A DNA stretch of 64,000 nucleotides from Enterobacter quasihormaechei (GTDB taxonomy: Bacteria; Pseudomonadota; Gammaproteobacteria; Enterobacterales; Enterobacteriaceae): positions 434,001-498,000 of the forward strand of contig NZ_SJON01000001.1 in the NCBI RefSeq assembly GCF_004331385.1. Direction: 5' to 3'. Of the stretch, positions 9,174-20,336 are shown one piece after another; position 1 is the first letter of the stretch, and each line of letters starts with the position of its first letter. A model generated the notes under the pieces. The model saw only the letters and a program-made list of their open reading frames with translations, was not told where the DNA came from and did not search any database. The position numbers and the translations under genes are program-made.

Positions 9174-10397
9174 ATGCAGCAGCTTCATCCCGACGATGTG
9201 ATATGGCGAAATGCGCGACTGGCAACCCTGGCCGCAGGCGAGCCGGAACCTTATGGCCTGAAGGCGCATCATGCCCTCGTCGTGCGCGGCCAGACGATCC
9301 TGGCCGTTATCCCTGATTCAGAGGTTCCCTCCGGGCATTCCCAGTGTGTCGATCTCCATGGACGTCTGGTGACACCCGGCCTGATTGACTGCCACACCCA
9401 TCTGGTGTTCGGCGGCGATCGCGCAGCGGAATGGGAGCAACGGCTTAACGGCGTGTCGTATCAGCGTATCAGCGAGCAGGGCGGCGGCATTAACGCCACG
9501 GTCACGGCCACCCGCAATAGTTCGCCGGAAACGCTGCTGACCGTGGCACAGCAGCGGCTCCAGCGGTTGATGAATGAAGGCGTAACGACCGTTGAAATCA
9601 AATCGGGATACGGACTGAATGCCGAAGCCGAAGAGAAAATGCTGCGGGTTGCCCGCCAGCTCAGCCTGAACAATCAGGTCGATATCAGCCCGACGCTGCT
9701 GGCCGCGCACGCCGTCCCCGCGGAGTACCGACAGGATCCGGATGCGTATCTGACGCTGGTCTGTGAGCAGATCGTGCCCGCGCTGTGGCAAAAAGAGTTG
9801 TTTGAAGCGGTGGACGTGTTTTGTGAAAACGTCGGCTTTACGCCGGCGCAAACCGAGCGCCTGTTCCGGGCCGCCACCGCGCTCGGTATTCCGGTAAAAG
9901 GGCATGTGGAGCAACTGTCGAATCTGGGCGGTGCGGCGCTGGTCAGCCAGTATAAAGGGCTGTCGGCCGATCATATTGAGTATCTCGATGACGCGGGTAT
10001 TCAGGCAATGGCGCAAAGCGGTACGGTGGCGGTATTGCTCCCCGGCGCGTTCTATTTTCTTCAGGAACGCCAGCGTCCACCGGTGGCGCAGCTCAGAAAG
10101 CAGGGTGTGCCGATGGCCGTCGCCACCGACTACAACCCGGGCACCAGTCCGTTTGCCAGCCTGCATCTGGCGATGAACATGGCCTGCGTCCAGTTTGGCC
10201 TCACGCCGGAAGAGGCCTGGGCTGGCGTGACGCGCCATGCGGCGCAGGCGTTAGGACGTGGTGAGACGCACGGGCAGTTAAGGGCGGGTTATGTGGCTGA
10301 TTTCGTGGTCTGGGAGGCGGACCATCCGGTTGAGATGGTTTATGAGCCGGGGCGGAATCCTTTATATCAACGCGTGTTTCGGGGGCAGGTAGCATGA
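9174..10397 (+). CDS. hutI: Imidazolonepropionase HutI
   Basis: A 407-residue metal-dependent amidohydrolase performing the third step of histidine breakdown, imidazolone propionate to formiminoglutamate. Metal ligands are in [11 protein letters not shown] (His74, His76), KGHVEQL and [10 protein letters not shown]. The ATG at 9174, preceded by GGAAGG, gives the 407-residue length of the Salmonella enzyme; upstream in-frame starts at 9141 and 9156 would place the operator inside the gene. It is the first gene of hutIGC and its TGA overlaps the hutG ATG. Hut genes are absent from E. coli K-12 at this locus. Confidence 0.95.
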   Translation: MQQLHPDDVIWRNARLATLAAGEPEPYGLKAHHALVVRGQTILAVIPDSEVPSGHSQCVDLHGRLVTPGLIDCHTHLVFGGDRAAEWEQRLNGVSYQRISEQGGGINATVTATRNSSPETLLTVAQQRLQRLMNEGVTTVEIKSGYGLNAEAEEKMLRVARQLSLNNQVDISPTLLAAHAVPAEYRQDPDAYLTLVCEQIVPALWQKELFEAVDVFCENVGFTPAQTERLFRAATALGIPVKGHVEQLSNLGGAALVSQYKGLSADHIEYLDDAGIQAMAQSGTVAVLLPGAFYFLQERQRPPVAQLRKQGVPMAVATDYNPGTSPFASLHLAMNMACVQFGLTPEEAWAGVTRHAAQALGRGETHGQLRAGYVADFVVWEADHPVEMVYEPGRNPLYQRVFRGQVA

Positions 10398-11332
10398 AAT
10401 TGTGGCATCCCGTTTCCCCTCAGGTGTGGCAGGGACGTGACGACAGCGCCGAGTCCAGCACCGCAAAACGTCTCTTCCAGACCATACAGCAGCGCGAACG
10501 CTTTTCACCCGTACCGTCGGGCATCGCCCTGATGGGCTTTGAATGTGATGAAGGCGTAAAGCGTAACCAGGGCAGGCCCGGCGCTGCACGGGCGCCCGAT
10601 GCGTTGCGCGGCGCGCTGGCGAATATGGCAAGCCATCAGGGACATGCGCGTCTCGTGGATATGGGCTCCATTTACGTTGAGGGCAATGATCTGGAGGCGG
10701 CGCAGCAGGCGCTGAGCGAGGCCATAACCACGTGCCAGCAATCCGGGATGCGTACTCTTGTTTTCGGCGGTGGACATGAAACCGCCTGGGCGCACGGGCG
10801 CGGCGTGCTGGACGCTTTTCCGCAGGATCGCGTTGCGGTGATTAACCTGGATGCGCACCTTGATTTGCGCAAGGCCGAGCGGGCCACCTCCGGCACGCCG
10901 TTCCGCCAGCTGGCGCAGTACTGCGCGTCGCAGTCGCGGGACTTTCTCTACGCCTGCCTGGGGGTCAGCCGCGCGGCGAATACTCAGGCGCTGTGGGAGG
11001 AAGCCGGGCGGCTGAACGTTACGCTGGTTGAAGATATTGATTTTCGCCGCGACGCGTTATCCGCACTGGATAGCGTGCTTGCGCAGGCAGATCGGGTTTA
11101 TCTTACCGTTGACCTCGATGTGCTGCCCGCCGCAGAAATGCCCGCCGTGTCGGCCCCTGCGGCGTTGGGGATCCCGGCGCTGGATCTGTTACCGGTGATT
11201 GAGCGTATCTGCCGAAGCGGTAAACTACAGGCGGCGGATCTGGTGGAATATAATCCGCACTACGACCGGGACGGTCAGAGGGCGAAGCTTGCTGCCCGAC
11301 TGGCCTGGCAAATTGCTCACTGGTGGGCATAA
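10394..11332 (+). CDS. hutG: Formimidoylglutamase HutG
   Basis: A 312-residue ureohydrolase-family enzyme that cleaves formiminoglutamate to glutamate and formamide, the last hut step in enterics. The binuclear manganese ligands are present: GGGHE (His128), NLDAHLD (Asp153, His155, Asp157) and VDLDVLP (Asp240, Asp242). Its ATG overlaps the hutI stop by 4 bp, indicating translational coupling. hutC follows after 18 bp. Confidence 0.95.
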   Translation: MKLWHPVSPQVWQGRDDSAESSTAKRLFQTIQQRERFSPVPSGIALMGFECDEGVKRNQGRPGAARAPDALRGALANMASHQGHARLVDMGSIYVEGNDLEAAQQALSEAITTCQQSGMRTLVFGGGHETAWAHGRGVLDAFPQDRVAVINLDAHLDLRKAERATSGTPFRQLAQYCASQSRDFLYACLGVSRAANTQALWEEAGRLNVTLVEDIDFRRDALSALDSVLAQADRVYLTVDLDVLPAAEMPAVSAPAALGIPALDLLPVIERICRSGKLQAADLVEYNPHYDRDGQRAKLAARLAWQIAHWWA

Positions 11333-11350
11333 CACATTACAGGAGTCAGC

Positions 11351-12085
11351 ATGTTTTCACGCTCACCGCAGCAACCCTCCAGCCCACCCGCACCTTTTTA
11401 TGAGAAGGTGAAAAAGGCGATCAGCGAAAAAATTGCTGCCGGCGTCTGGCGTCCGCACGATCGTATTCCCTCCGAAGCCGAACTGGTCGCACAGTTTGGC
11501 TTTAGCCGGATGACCATCAACCGGGCGCTGCGGGAACTTACCGATGAGGGATTGCTGGTGCGTTTGCAGGGCGTCGGGACCTTCGTGGCCGAGCCCAAAG
11601 GGCAGTCGGCGCTGTTTGAAATCCGCAGCATTGCCGATGAAATTGCCGCCCGTAACCATCAGCACCACTGCGAGGTGCTGGTGCTTGAAGAGACGCAGGC
11701 CAGTGCCGAGCAGGCCATTGAGCTGAACGTTAAAGAGGGCACGCGAATTTTTCATTCGGTGATGGTGCATTATGAGAACGACATTCCTGTCCAGATTGAG
11801 GATCGCTGCGTCAACGCGGAGCGGATACCGGACTACCTGAACCAGGATTACACCCAAACCACGCCGCACGCGTATCTCTCGCTCGTCGCCCCGCTGACGG
11901 AAGGGGAGCATATCGTGGAGGCCGTGCGCGCGACCCCGCAAGAGTGCGAGCTGTTGCGCATTAAAGAGCACGATCCCTGCCTGCTGATCCGCCGTCGAAC
12001 CTGGTCGTCCACGTACATTGTGTCGCATGCGAAGCTGCTGTTCCCGGGGGATCGCTACCGGTTACAGGGCCATTTTATGTCATAA
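11351..12085 (+). CDS. hutC: Histidine-utilisation repressor HutC
   Basis: A 244-residue GntR/HutC-family repressor. The N-terminal winged helix spans about residues 15-80, with the recognition segment QFGFSRMTINRALRELTDEG. A UTRA effector domain fills the rest. It is expected to bind the sites at 9142-9152 and 12158-12171 and to release when urocanate accumulates, which also makes it autoregulated as the last gene of hutIGC. GGAG lies six bases upstream of the ATG, within the 18-bp gap after hutG. Confidence 0.94.
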   Translation: MFSRSPQQPSSPPAPFYEKVKKAISEKIAAGVWRPHDRIPSEAELVAQFGFSRMTINRALRELTDEGLLVRLQGVGTFVAEPKGQSALFEIRSIADEIAARNHQHHCEVLVLEETQASAEQAIELNVKEGTRIFHSVMVHYENDIPVQIEDRCVNAERIPDYLNQDYTQTTPHAYLSLVAPLTEGEHIVEAVRATPQECELLRIKEHDPCLLIRRRTWSSTYIVSHAKLLFPGDRYRLQGHFMS

Positions 12086-12095
12086 GTTTTATAAG

Positions 12096-12111
12096 CGTGA
12101 TCGCTAACGCA
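12096..12111 (+). promoter_or_regulatory. Candidate CRP site of the hutUH promoter
   Basis: A weak TGTGA-N6-TCACA-like element (CGTGA, six bases, ACGCA) centred at 12103.5. If transcription starts at 12185 the centre is -81.5, the position I recall for CAP at the Klebsiella aerogenes hutU promoter. The sequence match alone is poor; the spacing carries the call. Confidence 0.5.
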
Positions 12112-12113
12112 AT

Positions 12114-12128
12114 ATAGCAAAATTGTAT
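12114..12128 (+). promoter_or_regulatory. NAC-binding site of the hutUH promoter
   Basis: ATAGCAAAATTGTAT fits the NAC consensus ATA-N6-TnGTAT exactly. Its centre (12121) lies 64 bp upstream of the inferred start at 12185, as at the K. aerogenes hutU promoter. NAC would let nitrogen limitation activate histidine breakdown. Confidence 0.75.
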
Positions 12129-12148
12129 CTTTTTTGTTAAATCCGGCC

Positions 12149-12177
12149 TTGTGTGTGCTTGTCTATACAAGTATATC
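12149..12177 (+). promoter_or_regulatory. hutUH sigma-70 promoter
   Basis: A weak -35 TTGTGT (12149-12154), a 17-bp spacer and -10 TATATC (12172-12177), with a start near 12185, 28 bp before the hutU ATG. The weak elements fit an activator-dependent promoter. Confidence 0.6.
12158..12171 (+). promoter_or_regulatory. HutC operator at hutUH
   Basis: CTTGTCTATACAAG is a dyad with CTTGT / ACAAG arms lying between the -35 and -10 elements. It shares TGTCTATACAA with the hutI operator. Confidence 0.78.
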
Positions 12178-12212
12178 TAAATGCATCACCTGTCCCGAAT
12201 GAGGAACACACA

Positions 12213-13901
12213 ATGTCGTCAGATAAATACCGCAAGCAGGATGTCCGCGCCCCGCGCGGCACCACGCTCACCGCAAAAAGCTGGCTCACCGAAGCACCGC
12301 TGCGCATGTTGATGAACAACCTCGATCCTGAGGTGGCTGAAAATCCCCACGAGCTGGTGGTCTACGGCGGTATTGGCCGCGCCGCGCGCAACTGGGCGTG
12401 CTATGACGCCATTGTCGACTCTTTGACGAATCTCGAAAACGACGAAACGCTGCTGGTGCAATCCGGCAAGCCGGTCGGCGTATTCAAAACCCATAAAAAT
12501 GCGCCACGGGTGCTGATAGCCAACTCCAACCTGGTGCCGCACTGGGCGACGTGGGAGCACTTTAACGAGCTGGACGCGAAAGGGCTGGCCATGTACGGCC
12601 AGATGACCGCCGGTAGCTGGATCTACATCGGCAGCCAGGGGATTGTGCAGGGCACCTATGAAACCTTCGTGGAAGCGGGTCGCCAGCACTACAGCGGCTC
12701 GCTGAAAGGCCGCTGGGTGCTTACCGCCGGACTGGGCGGCATGGGCGGTGCCCAGCCGCTGGCCGCCACGCTGGCGGGCGCGTGCTCGCTAAATATTGAG
12801 TGCCAGCAGAGCCGTATCGATTTCCGTCTGCGTACCCGTTACGTCGATGAACAGGCCGACAACCTCGATGACGCACTGGCGCGCATCAAACGCTACACCG
12901 CCGAAGGAAAAGCGGTGTCGGTTGCCCTGTGCGGCAATGCGGCGGATATTCTTCCTGAACTGGTCGCGCGCGGCGTGCGTCCGGACCTGGTTACGGACCA
13001 GACCAGCGCCCACGATCCGCTCCACGGCTATCTACCAAAAGGCTGGACGTGGGAAGACTACCAGCAAAAAGCGGAAACCGATCCTGAAGGCACGGTGCTG
13101 GCGGCGAAGCGTTCGATGGCGGAACACGTCTCCGCGATGCTGGCCTTCAGCCAGATGGGTATTCCAACCTTTGATTACGGGAATAACATCCGCCAGATGG
13201 CGAAAGAGATGGGTGTGAATAACGCCTTTGACTTCCCGGGCTTCGTGCCCGCCTATATTCGTCCGCTGTTCTGTCGCGGCATCGGGCCGTTCCGCTGGGT
13301 TGCCCTGTCCGGCGACCCGGAAGATATCTACAAAACCGATGCCAAAGTGAAGGAAATTGTTGCCGACGACGAACACCTGCACCGCTGGCTGGATATGGCG
13401 CGCGAGCGCATTAATTTCCAGGGCTTACCGGCGCGTATCTGCTGGGTCGGGCTGGAGTGGCGGCAAAAACTCGGCCTGGCCTTTAACGAAATGGTGCGCA
13501 GCGGTGAGGTCTCCGCGCCGATTGTTATTGGTCGCGATCACCTGGACTCCGGCTCCGTCGCCAGTCCGAACCGTGAAACCGAAGCCATGCGCGACGGCTC
13601 GGATGCGGTTTCCGACTGGCCGCTGCTGAATGCTTTACTGAATACCGCCAGCGGTGCGACCTGGGTGTCGCTGCACCACGGCGGCGGCGTCGGGATGGGC
13701 TTCTCCCAGCACTCGGGGATGGTTATTGTCTGTGACGGTACCGACGAAGCGGCGGCGCGTATTGCCCGCGTACTGCATAACGACCCGGCAACCGGCGTGA
13801 TGCGCCATGCGGATGCGGGTTACGAGATTGCCATTGATTGTGCCAAAGAGCAGGGTCTGAACCTGCCGATGATCCACGCCACACAAGGAAAGCCTGCATG
13901 A
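12213..13901 (+). CDS. hutU: Urocanate hydratase HutU
   Basis: A 562-residue NAD-dependent urocanase that converts urocanate to imidazolonepropionate, the second hut step. The family signature [10 protein letters not shown] occurs near residue 400 and the NAD-binding glycine-rich segment [20 protein letters not shown] near residue 170. The ATG at 12213 has GAGGAA upstream and gives the expected family length; an earlier in-frame start at 12153 would cover the operator. The stop overlaps the hutH start by 4 bp (ATGA). Confidence 0.96.
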   Translation: MSSDKYRKQDVRAPRGTTLTAKSWLTEAPLRMLMNNLDPEVAENPHELVVYGGIGRAARNWACYDAIVDSLTNLENDETLLVQSGKPVGVFKTHKNAPRVLIANSNLVPHWATWEHFNELDAKGLAMYGQMTAGSWIYIGSQGIVQGTYETFVEAGRQHYSGSLKGRWVLTAGLGGMGGAQPLAATLAGACSLNIECQQSRIDFRLRTRYVDEQADNLDDALARIKRYTAEGKAVSVALCGNAADILPELVARGVRPDLVTDQTSAHDPLHGYLPKGWTWEDYQQKAETDPEGTVLAAKRSMAEHVSAMLAFSQMGIPTFDYGNNIRQMAKEMGVNNAFDFPGFVPAYIRPLFCRGIGPFRWVALSGDPEDIYKTDAKVKEIVADDEHLHRWLDMARERINFQGLPARICWVGLEWRQKLGLAFNEMVRSGEVSAPIVIGRDHLDSGSVASPNRETEAMRDGSDAVSDWPLLNALLNTASGATWVSLHHGGGVGMGFSQHSGMVIVCDGTDEAAARIARVLHNDPATGVMRHADAGYEIAIDCAKEQGLNLPMIHATQGKPA

Positions 13902-15418
13902 ACGCCTTAACACTGACTCCCGGCTCTCTGACGCTCAAACAGCTGCGTAACGTCTGGCGTAAGCCGGTCACCCTTTCGCTGGATGAAAGCGCCCACGCAG
14001 CAATAAACGACAGCGTCGCCTGCGTAGAAGCGATTGTTGCCGAAGGACGCACCGCCTACGGCATCAATACCGGGTTTGGCCTGCTGGCGCAGACCCGCAT
14101 CGCTACCCACGATCTGGAGAATCTACAGCGCTCGCTGGTGCTGTCGCACGCGGCGGGGGTTGGCCAGCCGCTGGATGATGAGATTGTCCGCCTGATGATG
14201 GTATTGAAAATCAATAGCCTGGCGCGCGGTTTTTCCGGCATTCGCCTGAGTGTGATCCAGGCGCTGATGGCGCTGGTCAATGCGGAAGTTTACCCGTGGA
14301 TCCCGGCGAAAGGTTCCGTCGGCGCCTCCGGCGATCTGGCGCCGCTGGCGCATATGTCGCTGCTGCTGCTGGGTGAAGGCAAAGCGCGCTGGCAGGGCGC
14401 GTGGCTGCCTGCGAAAGAGGCGCTGGCAAAAGCTGGCTTAACCCCAATCACCCTCGCGGCAAAAGAGGGGCTGGCGCTGCTTAACGGCACCCAGGCGTCG
14501 ACGGCCTTTGCGCTGCGCGGCCTGTTTGAAGCGGAAGATCTGTTCGCCTCCGCGGTGGTCTGCGGTGCGCTGACCACCGAGGCGGTGCTCGGCTCACGTC
14601 GTCCGTTTGACGCGCGTATTCACGCGGTACGCGGCCAGCGCGGGCAGATTGACGCCGCGGCGATGTACCGCCACGTGCTTACCGACACGAGTGAGATTGC
14701 GGATTCACACCATAACTGTGAGAAGGTGCAGGATCCGTATTCCCTGCGCTGTCAGCCGCAGGTGATGGGCGCATGCCTGACGCAGCTGCGCCAGGCGGCA
14801 GAGGTGCTGCTGGTGGAGGCCAATGCGGTCTCCGACAACCCGCTGGTGTTTGCTCAGGAAAATGAGGTGGTTTCCGGCGGCAACTTCCACGCCGAGCCGG
14901 TGGCAATGGCGGCGGATAATATCGCGCTGGCGATTGCCGAAGTGGGCGCGTTGTCCGAACGTCGCATCGCGCTGATGATGGATAAACATATGTCCCAGCT
15001 GCCGCCGTTCCTGGTGCGCAACGGCGGGGTGAACTCGGGCTTTATGATCGCCCAGGTGACCGCCGCGGCGCTGGCAAGCGAGAACAAAGCGCTGTCGCAT
15101 CCGCACAGCGTGGATAGCCTGCCAACCTCCGCGAACCAGGAAGATCACGTATCGATGGCCCCGGCTGCCGGGCGTCGACTGTGGGAGATGGCCTCCAACA
15201 CCCGTGGCGTGCTGGCAGTAGAATGGCTGGCGGCGTGTCAGGGTATCGATCTGCGCGAAGGGCTTAAATCCAGTCCGCTGCTGGAGCAGGCGCGTCATAC
15301 GCTGCGCGAGCACGTTACGCACTACGATGATGACCGCTTCTTTGCGCCGGATATTGATAAGGCGATGCAGCTTCTGGAAGAAGGAACCCTTGCAGGACTG
15401 CTACCTTCCGTGCTGTGA
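13898..15418 (+). CDS. hutH: Histidine ammonia-lyase HutH
   Basis: A 506-residue enzyme that deaminates histidine to urocanate, which is both pathway intermediate and HutC inducer. The self-cyclising Ala143-Ser144-Gly145 that forms the MIO electrophile is seen in [12 protein letters not shown]. The active-site segment YGINTGFG is near residue 54. The ATG at 13898 is embedded in the hutU stop and gives the standard length. Two REP units follow. Confidence 0.96.
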   Translation: MNALTLTPGSLTLKQLRNVWRKPVTLSLDESAHAAINDSVACVEAIVAEGRTAYGINTGFGLLAQTRIATHDLENLQRSLVLSHAAGVGQPLDDEIVRLMMVLKINSLARGFSGIRLSVIQALMALVNAEVYPWIPAKGSVGASGDLAPLAHMSLLLLGEGKARWQGAWLPAKEALAKAGLTPITLAAKEGLALLNGTQASTAFALRGLFEAEDLFASAVVCGALTTEAVLGSRRPFDARIHAVRGQRGQIDAAAMYRHVLTDTSEIADSHHNCEKVQDPYSLRCQPQVMGACLTQLRQAAEVLLVEANAVSDNPLVFAQENEVVSGGNFHAEPVAMAADNIALAIAEVGALSERRIALMMDKHMSQLPPFLVRNGGVNSGFMIAQVTAAALASENKALSHPHSVDSLPTSANQEDHVSMAPAAGRRLWEMASNTRGVLAVEWLAACQGIDLREGLKSSPLLEQARHTLREHVTHYDDDRFFAPDIDKAMQLLEEGTLAGLLPSVL

Positions 15419-15424
15419 TTTTTT

Positions 15425-15497
15425 GCCCGGTGGCGCTGCGCTTACCGGGCCTGCGAATGCGAAATATAGGCCGGGTAAGGCGTAGCAGCCACCCGGC
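15425..15497. repeat. BIME: two REP units after hutH
   Basis: Unit 1 (15425-15450) has arms GCCCGGT/ACCGGGC around GGCGCTGCGCTT. Unit 2 (15470-15497) has arms GCCGGGT/ACCCGGC around AAGGCGTAGCAGCC. A T run follows unit 2. They lie between convergent hutH and ybhB and may also form the transcript ends. Confidence 0.8.
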
Positions 15498-15502
15498 TTT
15501 TT

Positions 15503-15979
15503 TTATGAATACATCGCCGTGATCGACGCGCTGCCCAGCGTATGGAAATGGACGTTGAAACCGACCATCGCGCCGCTTGCCTCTTCGTCGACCTCAATCT
15601 TGTCCACGTCCAGCGCGTGCACCGTGAAGATATAGCGGTGGGTTTCCCCTTTTGGCGGCGCCGCGCCGCCGTAGCCCGCTTTACCAAAGTCCGTGCGCGT
15701 CTGTATGGCGCCGTTTGGCAGGGCGACCAGGTCGGAGCCCGACCCCTGCGGCAGCACGCGCGTATCCGCAGGCAGGTTTGCCACCACCCAGTGCCACCAG
15801 CCGGAGCCGGTCGGGGCGTCCGGATCGTAGCAGGTCACCACAAAGCTTTTGGTTCCCGGCGGCACGTCGTCCCACGCCAGATGGGGAGAGATGTTATCCC
15901 CCTGATAGCCCATCCCGTTAAACACGTGACGTTCCGGCAGCTTTTCACCGTCGCGCAAATCTTTACTGATGATTTTCAT
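15503..15979 (-). CDS. ybhB: PEBP-family protein YbhB
   Basis: A 158-residue cytosolic protein of the phosphatidylethanolamine-binding (Raf-kinase-inhibitor-like) family. The ligand-pocket motifs DPDAPTGSGWWHWVV and the later GETHRYIF are present. The bacterial function is unknown; lipid or small-phosphate binding is a family inference. Length matches E. coli YbhB. It sits downstream of bioA on the same strand, a gap of 47 bp, and may be cotranscribed with it. Confidence 0.9.
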   Translation of the reverse strand: MKIISKDLRDGEKLPERHVFNGMGYQGDNISPHLAWDDVPPGTKSFVVTCYDPDAPTGSGWWHWVVANLPADTRVLPQGSGSDLVALPNGAIQTRTDFGKAGYGGAAPPKGETHRYIFTVHALDVDKIEVDEEASGAMVGFNVHFHTLGSASITAMYS

Positions 15980-16026
15980 CCGATTTCCCTCGTTACTGAC
16001 TCATTCAGAAAGTGTAACGCATGGGG

Positions 16027-17316
16027 CTAAATCGTGAAATGCGCTGGCATGTGAACGGCTTTGACCACTGCGTCGGTCAGCTTGCGTAACTGCTCCGGAG
16101 AAATGGTGTACGGCGGCATGAGGTAAATCAGCTTGCCGAAGGGCCGCACCCACACGCCCTGGTCAACGAAGAAGCGCTGCAATGCGGCCATGTTTACCGG
16201 ATGCGTTGTCTCGATCACGCCGATGGCGCCCAGCACGCGGACGTCCGCAACGTATTCCGCATTCGCCGCCGCGCTCAGCTGCTGCTTCAGCTGCGCCTCA
16301 ATCGCCGCCACCTGCGCCTGCCACTCGCCGCTTTCCAGAATGGCGAGGCTTTCGCTTGCCACGGCGCAGGCCAGCGGGTTGCCCATAAACGTCGGGCCGT
16401 GCATAAAGCAGCCCGCGTCGCCGTCGCTAATGGTGTCGGCAACATGCCGGGTAGTGAGCGTGGCGGAGAGCGTCATGGTGCCGCCGGTCAGCGCTTTACC
16501 CAGGCACAAAATATCCGGTGCGATCCCCGCATATTCGCAGGCGAAAAGCTTCCCGGTGCGGCCAAAGCCGGTGGCAATCTCATCGGCAATCAGCAGAATA
16601 CCTTCGCGGTCGCACATCTTGCGAATGCGCTTCAGCCATTCGGGATGGTACATCCGCATTCCGCCCGCGCCCTGCACAATCGGTTCGAGAATAACGGCGG
16701 CAATTTCATGGCGATGGGCCGCCATCAGCCGCGCGAAGCATACCATGTCCCTCTCGTCCCATTCGCCGTCAAAGCGGCTTTGCGGAGCTGGTGCAAACAG
16801 GTTTTCCGGCAGATAGCCTTTCCACAGGCTGTGCATGGAATTGTCCGGATCGCACACCGACATCGCCCCGAAGGTGTCGCCGTGATAGCCGTTGCGGAAG
16901 GTGAGAAACCGCTGGCGCGTTTCGCCCTTCGCATGCCAGTACTGCAACGCCATTTTCATCGCCACCTCCACGGCTACCGAGCCGGAATCTGCAAGGAACA
17001 CGCACTCCAGCGCGTTGGGGGTCATTGCGACCAGGCGGCGACACAGATCGACCGCAGGCTGATGGGTGATCCCGCCAAACATCACGTGTGACATCCGGTC
17101 AATCTGCGCCTTCATCGCCGCGTTCAGCCGCGGGTGGTTGTAGCCATGGATCGCCGCCCACCAGGAGGACATTCCGTCAACCAGCCGCTCGCCGCTGGCG
17201 AGATGCAGCTCGCAGCCGTGGGCAGAGGCCACCGGATAGACGGGAAGGGGGCGGGTCGTGGAGGTGTAAGGGTGCCAGATATGCTGCTTGTCGAAGGCGA
17301 GATCGTCCTGGGTCAT
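16027..17316 (-). CDS. bioA: Adenosylmethionine-8-amino-7-oxononanoate aminotransferase BioA
   Basis: A 429-residue PLP enzyme that converts 7-keto-8-aminopelargonate to 7,8-diaminopelargonate, with S-adenosylmethionine as amino donor. The substrate-site segment [15 protein letters not shown] is near the N-terminus, the cofactor segment [16 protein letters not shown] is central, and the PLP lysine is in [12 protein letters not shown]. The ATG at 17316 matches the E. coli N-terminus (MT-DDLAFD) and length; earlier in-frame codons lie inside the bio operator. Transcribed divergently from bioBFCD. Confidence 0.96.
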   Translation of the reverse strand: MTQDDLAFDKQHIWHPYTSTTRPLPVYPVASAHGCELHLASGERLVDGMSSWWAAIHGYNHPRLNAAMKAQIDRMSHVMFGGITHQPAVDLCRRLVAMTPNALECVFLADSGSVAVEVAMKMALQYWHAKGETRQRFLTFRNGYHGDTFGAMSVCDPDNSMHSLWKGYLPENLFAPAPQSRFDGEWDERDMVCFARLMAAHRHEIAAVILEPIVQGAGGMRMYHPEWLKRIRKMCDREGILLIADEIATGFGRTGKLFACEYAGIAPDILCLGKALTGGTMTLSATLTTRHVADTISDGDAGCFMHGPTFMGNPLACAVASESLAILESGEWQAQVAAIEAQLKQQLSAAANAEYVADVRVLGAIGVIETTHPVNMAALQRFFVDQGVWVRPFGKLIYLMPPYTISPEQLRKLTDAVVKAVHMPAHFTI

Positions 17317-17322
17317 AATCGA

Positions 17323-17358
17323 CTTGTAAACCATTCTGAAAAGTTTTAGGTTTACAAG
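17323..17358. promoter_or_regulatory. BirA (biotin repressor) operator between bioA and bioB
   Basis: Perfect 10-bp arms CTTGTAAACC and GGTTTACAAG separated by 16 bp, the arrangement of the E. coli bio operator. Dimeric BirA loaded with biotinyl-AMP represses both divergent promoters from here. Confidence 0.95.
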
Positions 17359-17402
17359 TATAAACCGAACCGACAATTAACAAAACCCTTTGGAGAAGCC
17401 CG

Positions 17403-18443
17403 ATGGCTCACCACGCACGCTGGACGATGTCGCAAGTCACTGAATTGTTCAATAAACCTTTCCTGGAGCTGATGTTTGAAGCGCAACAGGTGCACCGCCA
17501 GCACTTCGATCCTCGCCATGTGCAGGTCAGCACGCTGCTGTCGATCAAAACCGGGGCCTGCCCGGAAGACTGCAAATATTGCCCGCAAAGCGCGCGCTAC
17601 AAAACCGGTCTCGAATCCGAACGCCTGATGGAAGTCGAGCAGGTACTCGACTCCGCGCGTAAGGCCAAAAACGCCGGCTCGACCCGCTTCTGCATGGGCG
17701 CCGCGTGGAAGAATCCACATGACCGCGACATGCCCTATCTGGAGCAGATGGTGAAGGGCGTGAAGGAGATGGGGCTTGAGGCCTGCATGACCCTCGGCAC
17801 GCTGAACGAGGAGCAGGCGCAGCGCCTCTCGGCGGCGGGGCTGGATTACTACAACCACAACCTTGATACCTCGCCGGAATTTTACGGCAATATCATTACC
17901 ACGCGCACCTATCAGGAGCGTCTGGACACACTGGATAAAGTGCGCGATGCGGGGATCAAGGTCTGTTCCGGCGGTATCGTGGGGCTGGGCGAGACGGTAA
18001 AAGATCGTGCCGGCCTGCTGTTACAGCTGGCGAACCTGCCGACCCCGCCGGAAAGCGTGCCCATCAACATGCTGGTGAAGGTAAAAGGCACGCCGCTGGC
18101 GGATAACGAGGACGTGGATGCCTTCGATTTTATCCGCACCATCGCGGTGGCGCGCATCATGATGCCGACCTCCTACGTGCGCCTCTCTGCCGGTCGCGAG
18201 CAGATGAGCGAGCAGACCCAGGCGATGTGCTTTATGGCCGGGGCCAACTCTATTTTCTACGGCTGCAAGCTCCTGACCACGCCGAACCCGGAAGAGGACA
18301 AAGACGTCCAGCTGTTCCGCAAGCTGGGGCTGAACCCGCACCAGACAGAAGTGCTGGCGGGGGATAACGAGCAACAGCAGGAGCTGGAGCAGCAGATTTT
18401 CAACGCCGACACCGACCAGTTCTACAACGCGGCAGCCGTATGA
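17403..18443 (+). CDS. bioB: Biotin synthase BioB
   Basis: A 346-residue radical-SAM enzyme that inserts sulfur into dethiobiotin. The Fe4S4-binding CxxxCxxC lies in [10 protein letters not shown] (Cys53, Cys57, Cys60). Further conserved segments such as FCMGAAW, MTLGTLN and [10 protein letters not shown] provide the Fe2S2 cluster ligands. Same length as E. coli. First gene of bioBFCD; its stop overlaps the bioF start (ATGA). The promoter region holds the BirA operator. Confidence 0.97.
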   Translation: MAHHARWTMSQVTELFNKPFLELMFEAQQVHRQHFDPRHVQVSTLLSIKTGACPEDCKYCPQSARYKTGLESERLMEVEQVLDSARKAKNAGSTRFCMGAAWKNPHDRDMPYLEQMVKGVKEMGLEACMTLGTLNEEQAQRLSAAGLDYYNHNLDTSPEFYGNIITTRTYQERLDTLDKVRDAGIKVCSGGIVGLGETVKDRAGLLLQLANLPTPPESVPINMLVKVKGTPLADNEDVDAFDFIRTIAVARIMMPTSYVRLSAGREQMSEQTQAMCFMAGANSIFYGCKLLTTPNPEEDKDVQLFRKLGLNPHQTEVLAGDNEQQQELEQQIFNADTDQFYNAAAV

Positions 18444-19597
18444 CCTGGCAGGCACGTATCAATTCCGCGCTCGACGAGCGTCGGGCAGCGGATGCGTTTC
18501 GGGTACGCGGGGTAGTGGAAAACGGCGCAGGCCGTTTTCTCACCCGGGAAGGCCGGCGGTTCTGTAATTTCTCCAGCAACGACTATCTCGGGCTGAGCCA
18601 GCATCCGGCCATCGTCCGCGCCTGGCAGCAGGGCGCGGAACGATACGGCGTGGGCAGCGGTGGCTCCGGGCACGTCAGCGGCTACACCACGGCGCATCAG
18701 GCGCTGGAGGAGGCGCTGGCCGACTGGCTGGGTTACCCGCGAGCGCTGCTGTTTATCTCCGGTTTTGCCGCGAATCAGGGGGTTATTGCCGCCCTGATGG
18801 GCAAAGACGACCGCATTATCGCGGACCGCCTGAGCCATGCCTCCCTGCTTGAAGCGGCACACCTCAGCCCGGCACAGCTGCGGCGTTTTGCCCATAACGA
18901 TGCCGCTCATCTGAACGTCCTGCTGGGGAAACCCTGCGCAGGACTTCAGCTGGCGGTAACGGAAGGGATCTTCAGCATGGATGGCGACAGCGCGCCCCTT
19001 GCCGCGCTGCACGACGCCGCAAAGCAGCAGAACGCCTGGCTGCTGGTTGACGATGCCCACGGCATTGGCGTTACCGGCGAGGAAGGACGCGGAAGCGCTT
19101 ATCAGCAGGGCGTCAGGCCGGAACTTCTGGTGGTCACCTTTGGAAAAGGCTTTGGCGTCAGCGGCGCCGCGGTGTTATGCAGCGAGCCGGTGGCCGACTA
19201 CCTGATGCAGTTCGCCCGACACCTGATCTACAGCACCAGCATGCCCCCGGCGCAGGCCGTGGCGCTGTCTGCCTCGCTGGACGTGATCCGCAGCGAGGAT
19301 GGCGCTGAACGCCGTGCGCGTCTGGCTGAACATATTCAGCGTTTTCGTCGGGGAGTCAGCGAGCTTTCTTTCCGGCTAACCGACTCCCGCAGCGCCATTC
19401 AGCCCGTGATTGTGGGTGAAAACCCGCGCGCGCTGGCGCTGGCACAGATGCTGCGAGAACGCGGGCAGTGGGTAACGGCGATCCGTCCGCCCACCGTGCC
19501 GCCGGGTACGGCGCGTTTGCGTCTGACGCTCACGGCAGCGCACGAGCCGCAGGATATCGATACGCTTCTGGAGGCTCTGCATGTCTCCTGTCAATAA
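18440..19597 (+). CDS. bioF: 8-amino-7-oxononanoate synthase BioF
   Basis: A 385-residue PLP enzyme condensing pimeloyl-ACP with alanine. The PLP lysine is Lys236 in [10 protein letters not shown]. The glycine-rich [15 protein letters not shown] and VDDAHGIG segments are conserved. It overlaps bioB by 4 bp and bioC by 17 bp, so the operon is tightly coupled. Length is within one residue of the E. coli enzyme. Confidence 0.96.
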   Translation: MTWQARINSALDERRAADAFRVRGVVENGAGRFLTREGRRFCNFSSNDYLGLSQHPAIVRAWQQGAERYGVGSGGSGHVSGYTTAHQALEEALADWLGYPRALLFISGFAANQGVIAALMGKDDRIIADRLSHASLLEAAHLSPAQLRRFAHNDAAHLNVLLGKPCAGLQLAVTEGIFSMDGDSAPLAALHDAAKQQNAWLLVDDAHGIGVTGEEGRGSAYQQGVRPELLVVTFGKGFGVSGAAVLCSEPVADYLMQFARHLIYSTSMPPAQAVALSASLDVIRSEDGAERRARLAEHIQRFRRGVSELSFRLTDSRSAIQPVIVGENPRALALAQMLRERGQWVTAIRPPTVPPGTARLRLTLTAAHEPQDIDTLLEALHVSCQ

Positions 19598-20336
19598 ACA
19601 GGCCGTTGCCGCCGCGTTTGGCCGGGCAGCGCAAAGCTATTCCCGGCACGATGAACTTCAACGCCTGAGCGCGCGCGGGCTGCTGGCCGCGCTCGGTGAG
19701 AGCCGGTTTGCGCAGGTGCTGGACGCTGGCTGCGGGCCAGGAGGCAACAGCCGCTACTGGCGCGCAGCGGGCAGCCACGTGACGGCGCTGGATTTATCCG
19801 CGCAGATGCTGGATGAAGCCCGCCAGCAGCAGTCAGCAGACCGCTATCTGGTGGCTGACATCGAGGCCATCCCGCTGGAGGATGCCCAGTTTGACCTCGT
19901 CTGGAGCCATCTGGCGGTGCAGTGGTGCGCCAGCCTGCCGCAGGCGCTACGCGAGCTTTACCGCATGGCGCGTCCCGGCGGAACGGTGGCCTTTACCACC
20001 CTGCTGGAAAGTTCGTTGCCGGAGCTGAATCAGGCGTGGAAGGCGGTGGACGAGCAGCCGCACGCCAACCGGTTTCTCGCTCACGAGCAGGTCATTCAGG
20101 CGCTGGCAGGCTGGCGCTATCGCAGCGTGGTCCAGACCGTCACCCTCGAATTTAGCGATGCGTTAAGCGCCATGCGCTCTCTTAAGGGCATAGGCGCTAC
20201 GCACCTGCACGCCGGGCGGGAGAAGAAACCCCTTACCCGCGGCCAGCTCCAGCGTCTGGAGCTGGCGTGGCCGCAGGAACGGGGCCAGTTCCCGCTCTCT
20301 TATCATCTTTTTCATGGGATTATTGAACGTGACTGA
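19581..20336 (+). CDS. bioC: Malonyl-ACP O-methyltransferase BioC
   Basis: A 251-residue SAM-dependent methyltransferase that methylates malonyl-ACP so that fatty-acid synthesis enzymes can build the pimeloyl chain. SAM motif I is [10 protein letters not shown] at residues 47-56. The post-I acidic segment [11 protein letters not shown] and motif [11 protein letters not shown] follow. The ATG lies 17 bp inside bioF and the 3' end overlaps bioD. Confidence 0.95.
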   Translation: MSPVNKQAVAAAFGRAAQSYSRHDELQRLSARGLLAALGESRFAQVLDAGCGPGGNSRYWRAAGSHVTALDLSAQMLDEARQQQSADRYLVADIEAIPLEDAQFDLVWSHLAVQWCASLPQALRELYRMARPGGTVAFTTLLESSLPELNQAWKAVDEQPHANRFLAHEQVIQALAGWRYRSVVQTVTLEFSDALSAMRSLKGIGATHLHAGREKKPLTRGQLQRLELAWPQERGQFPLSYHLFHGIIERD

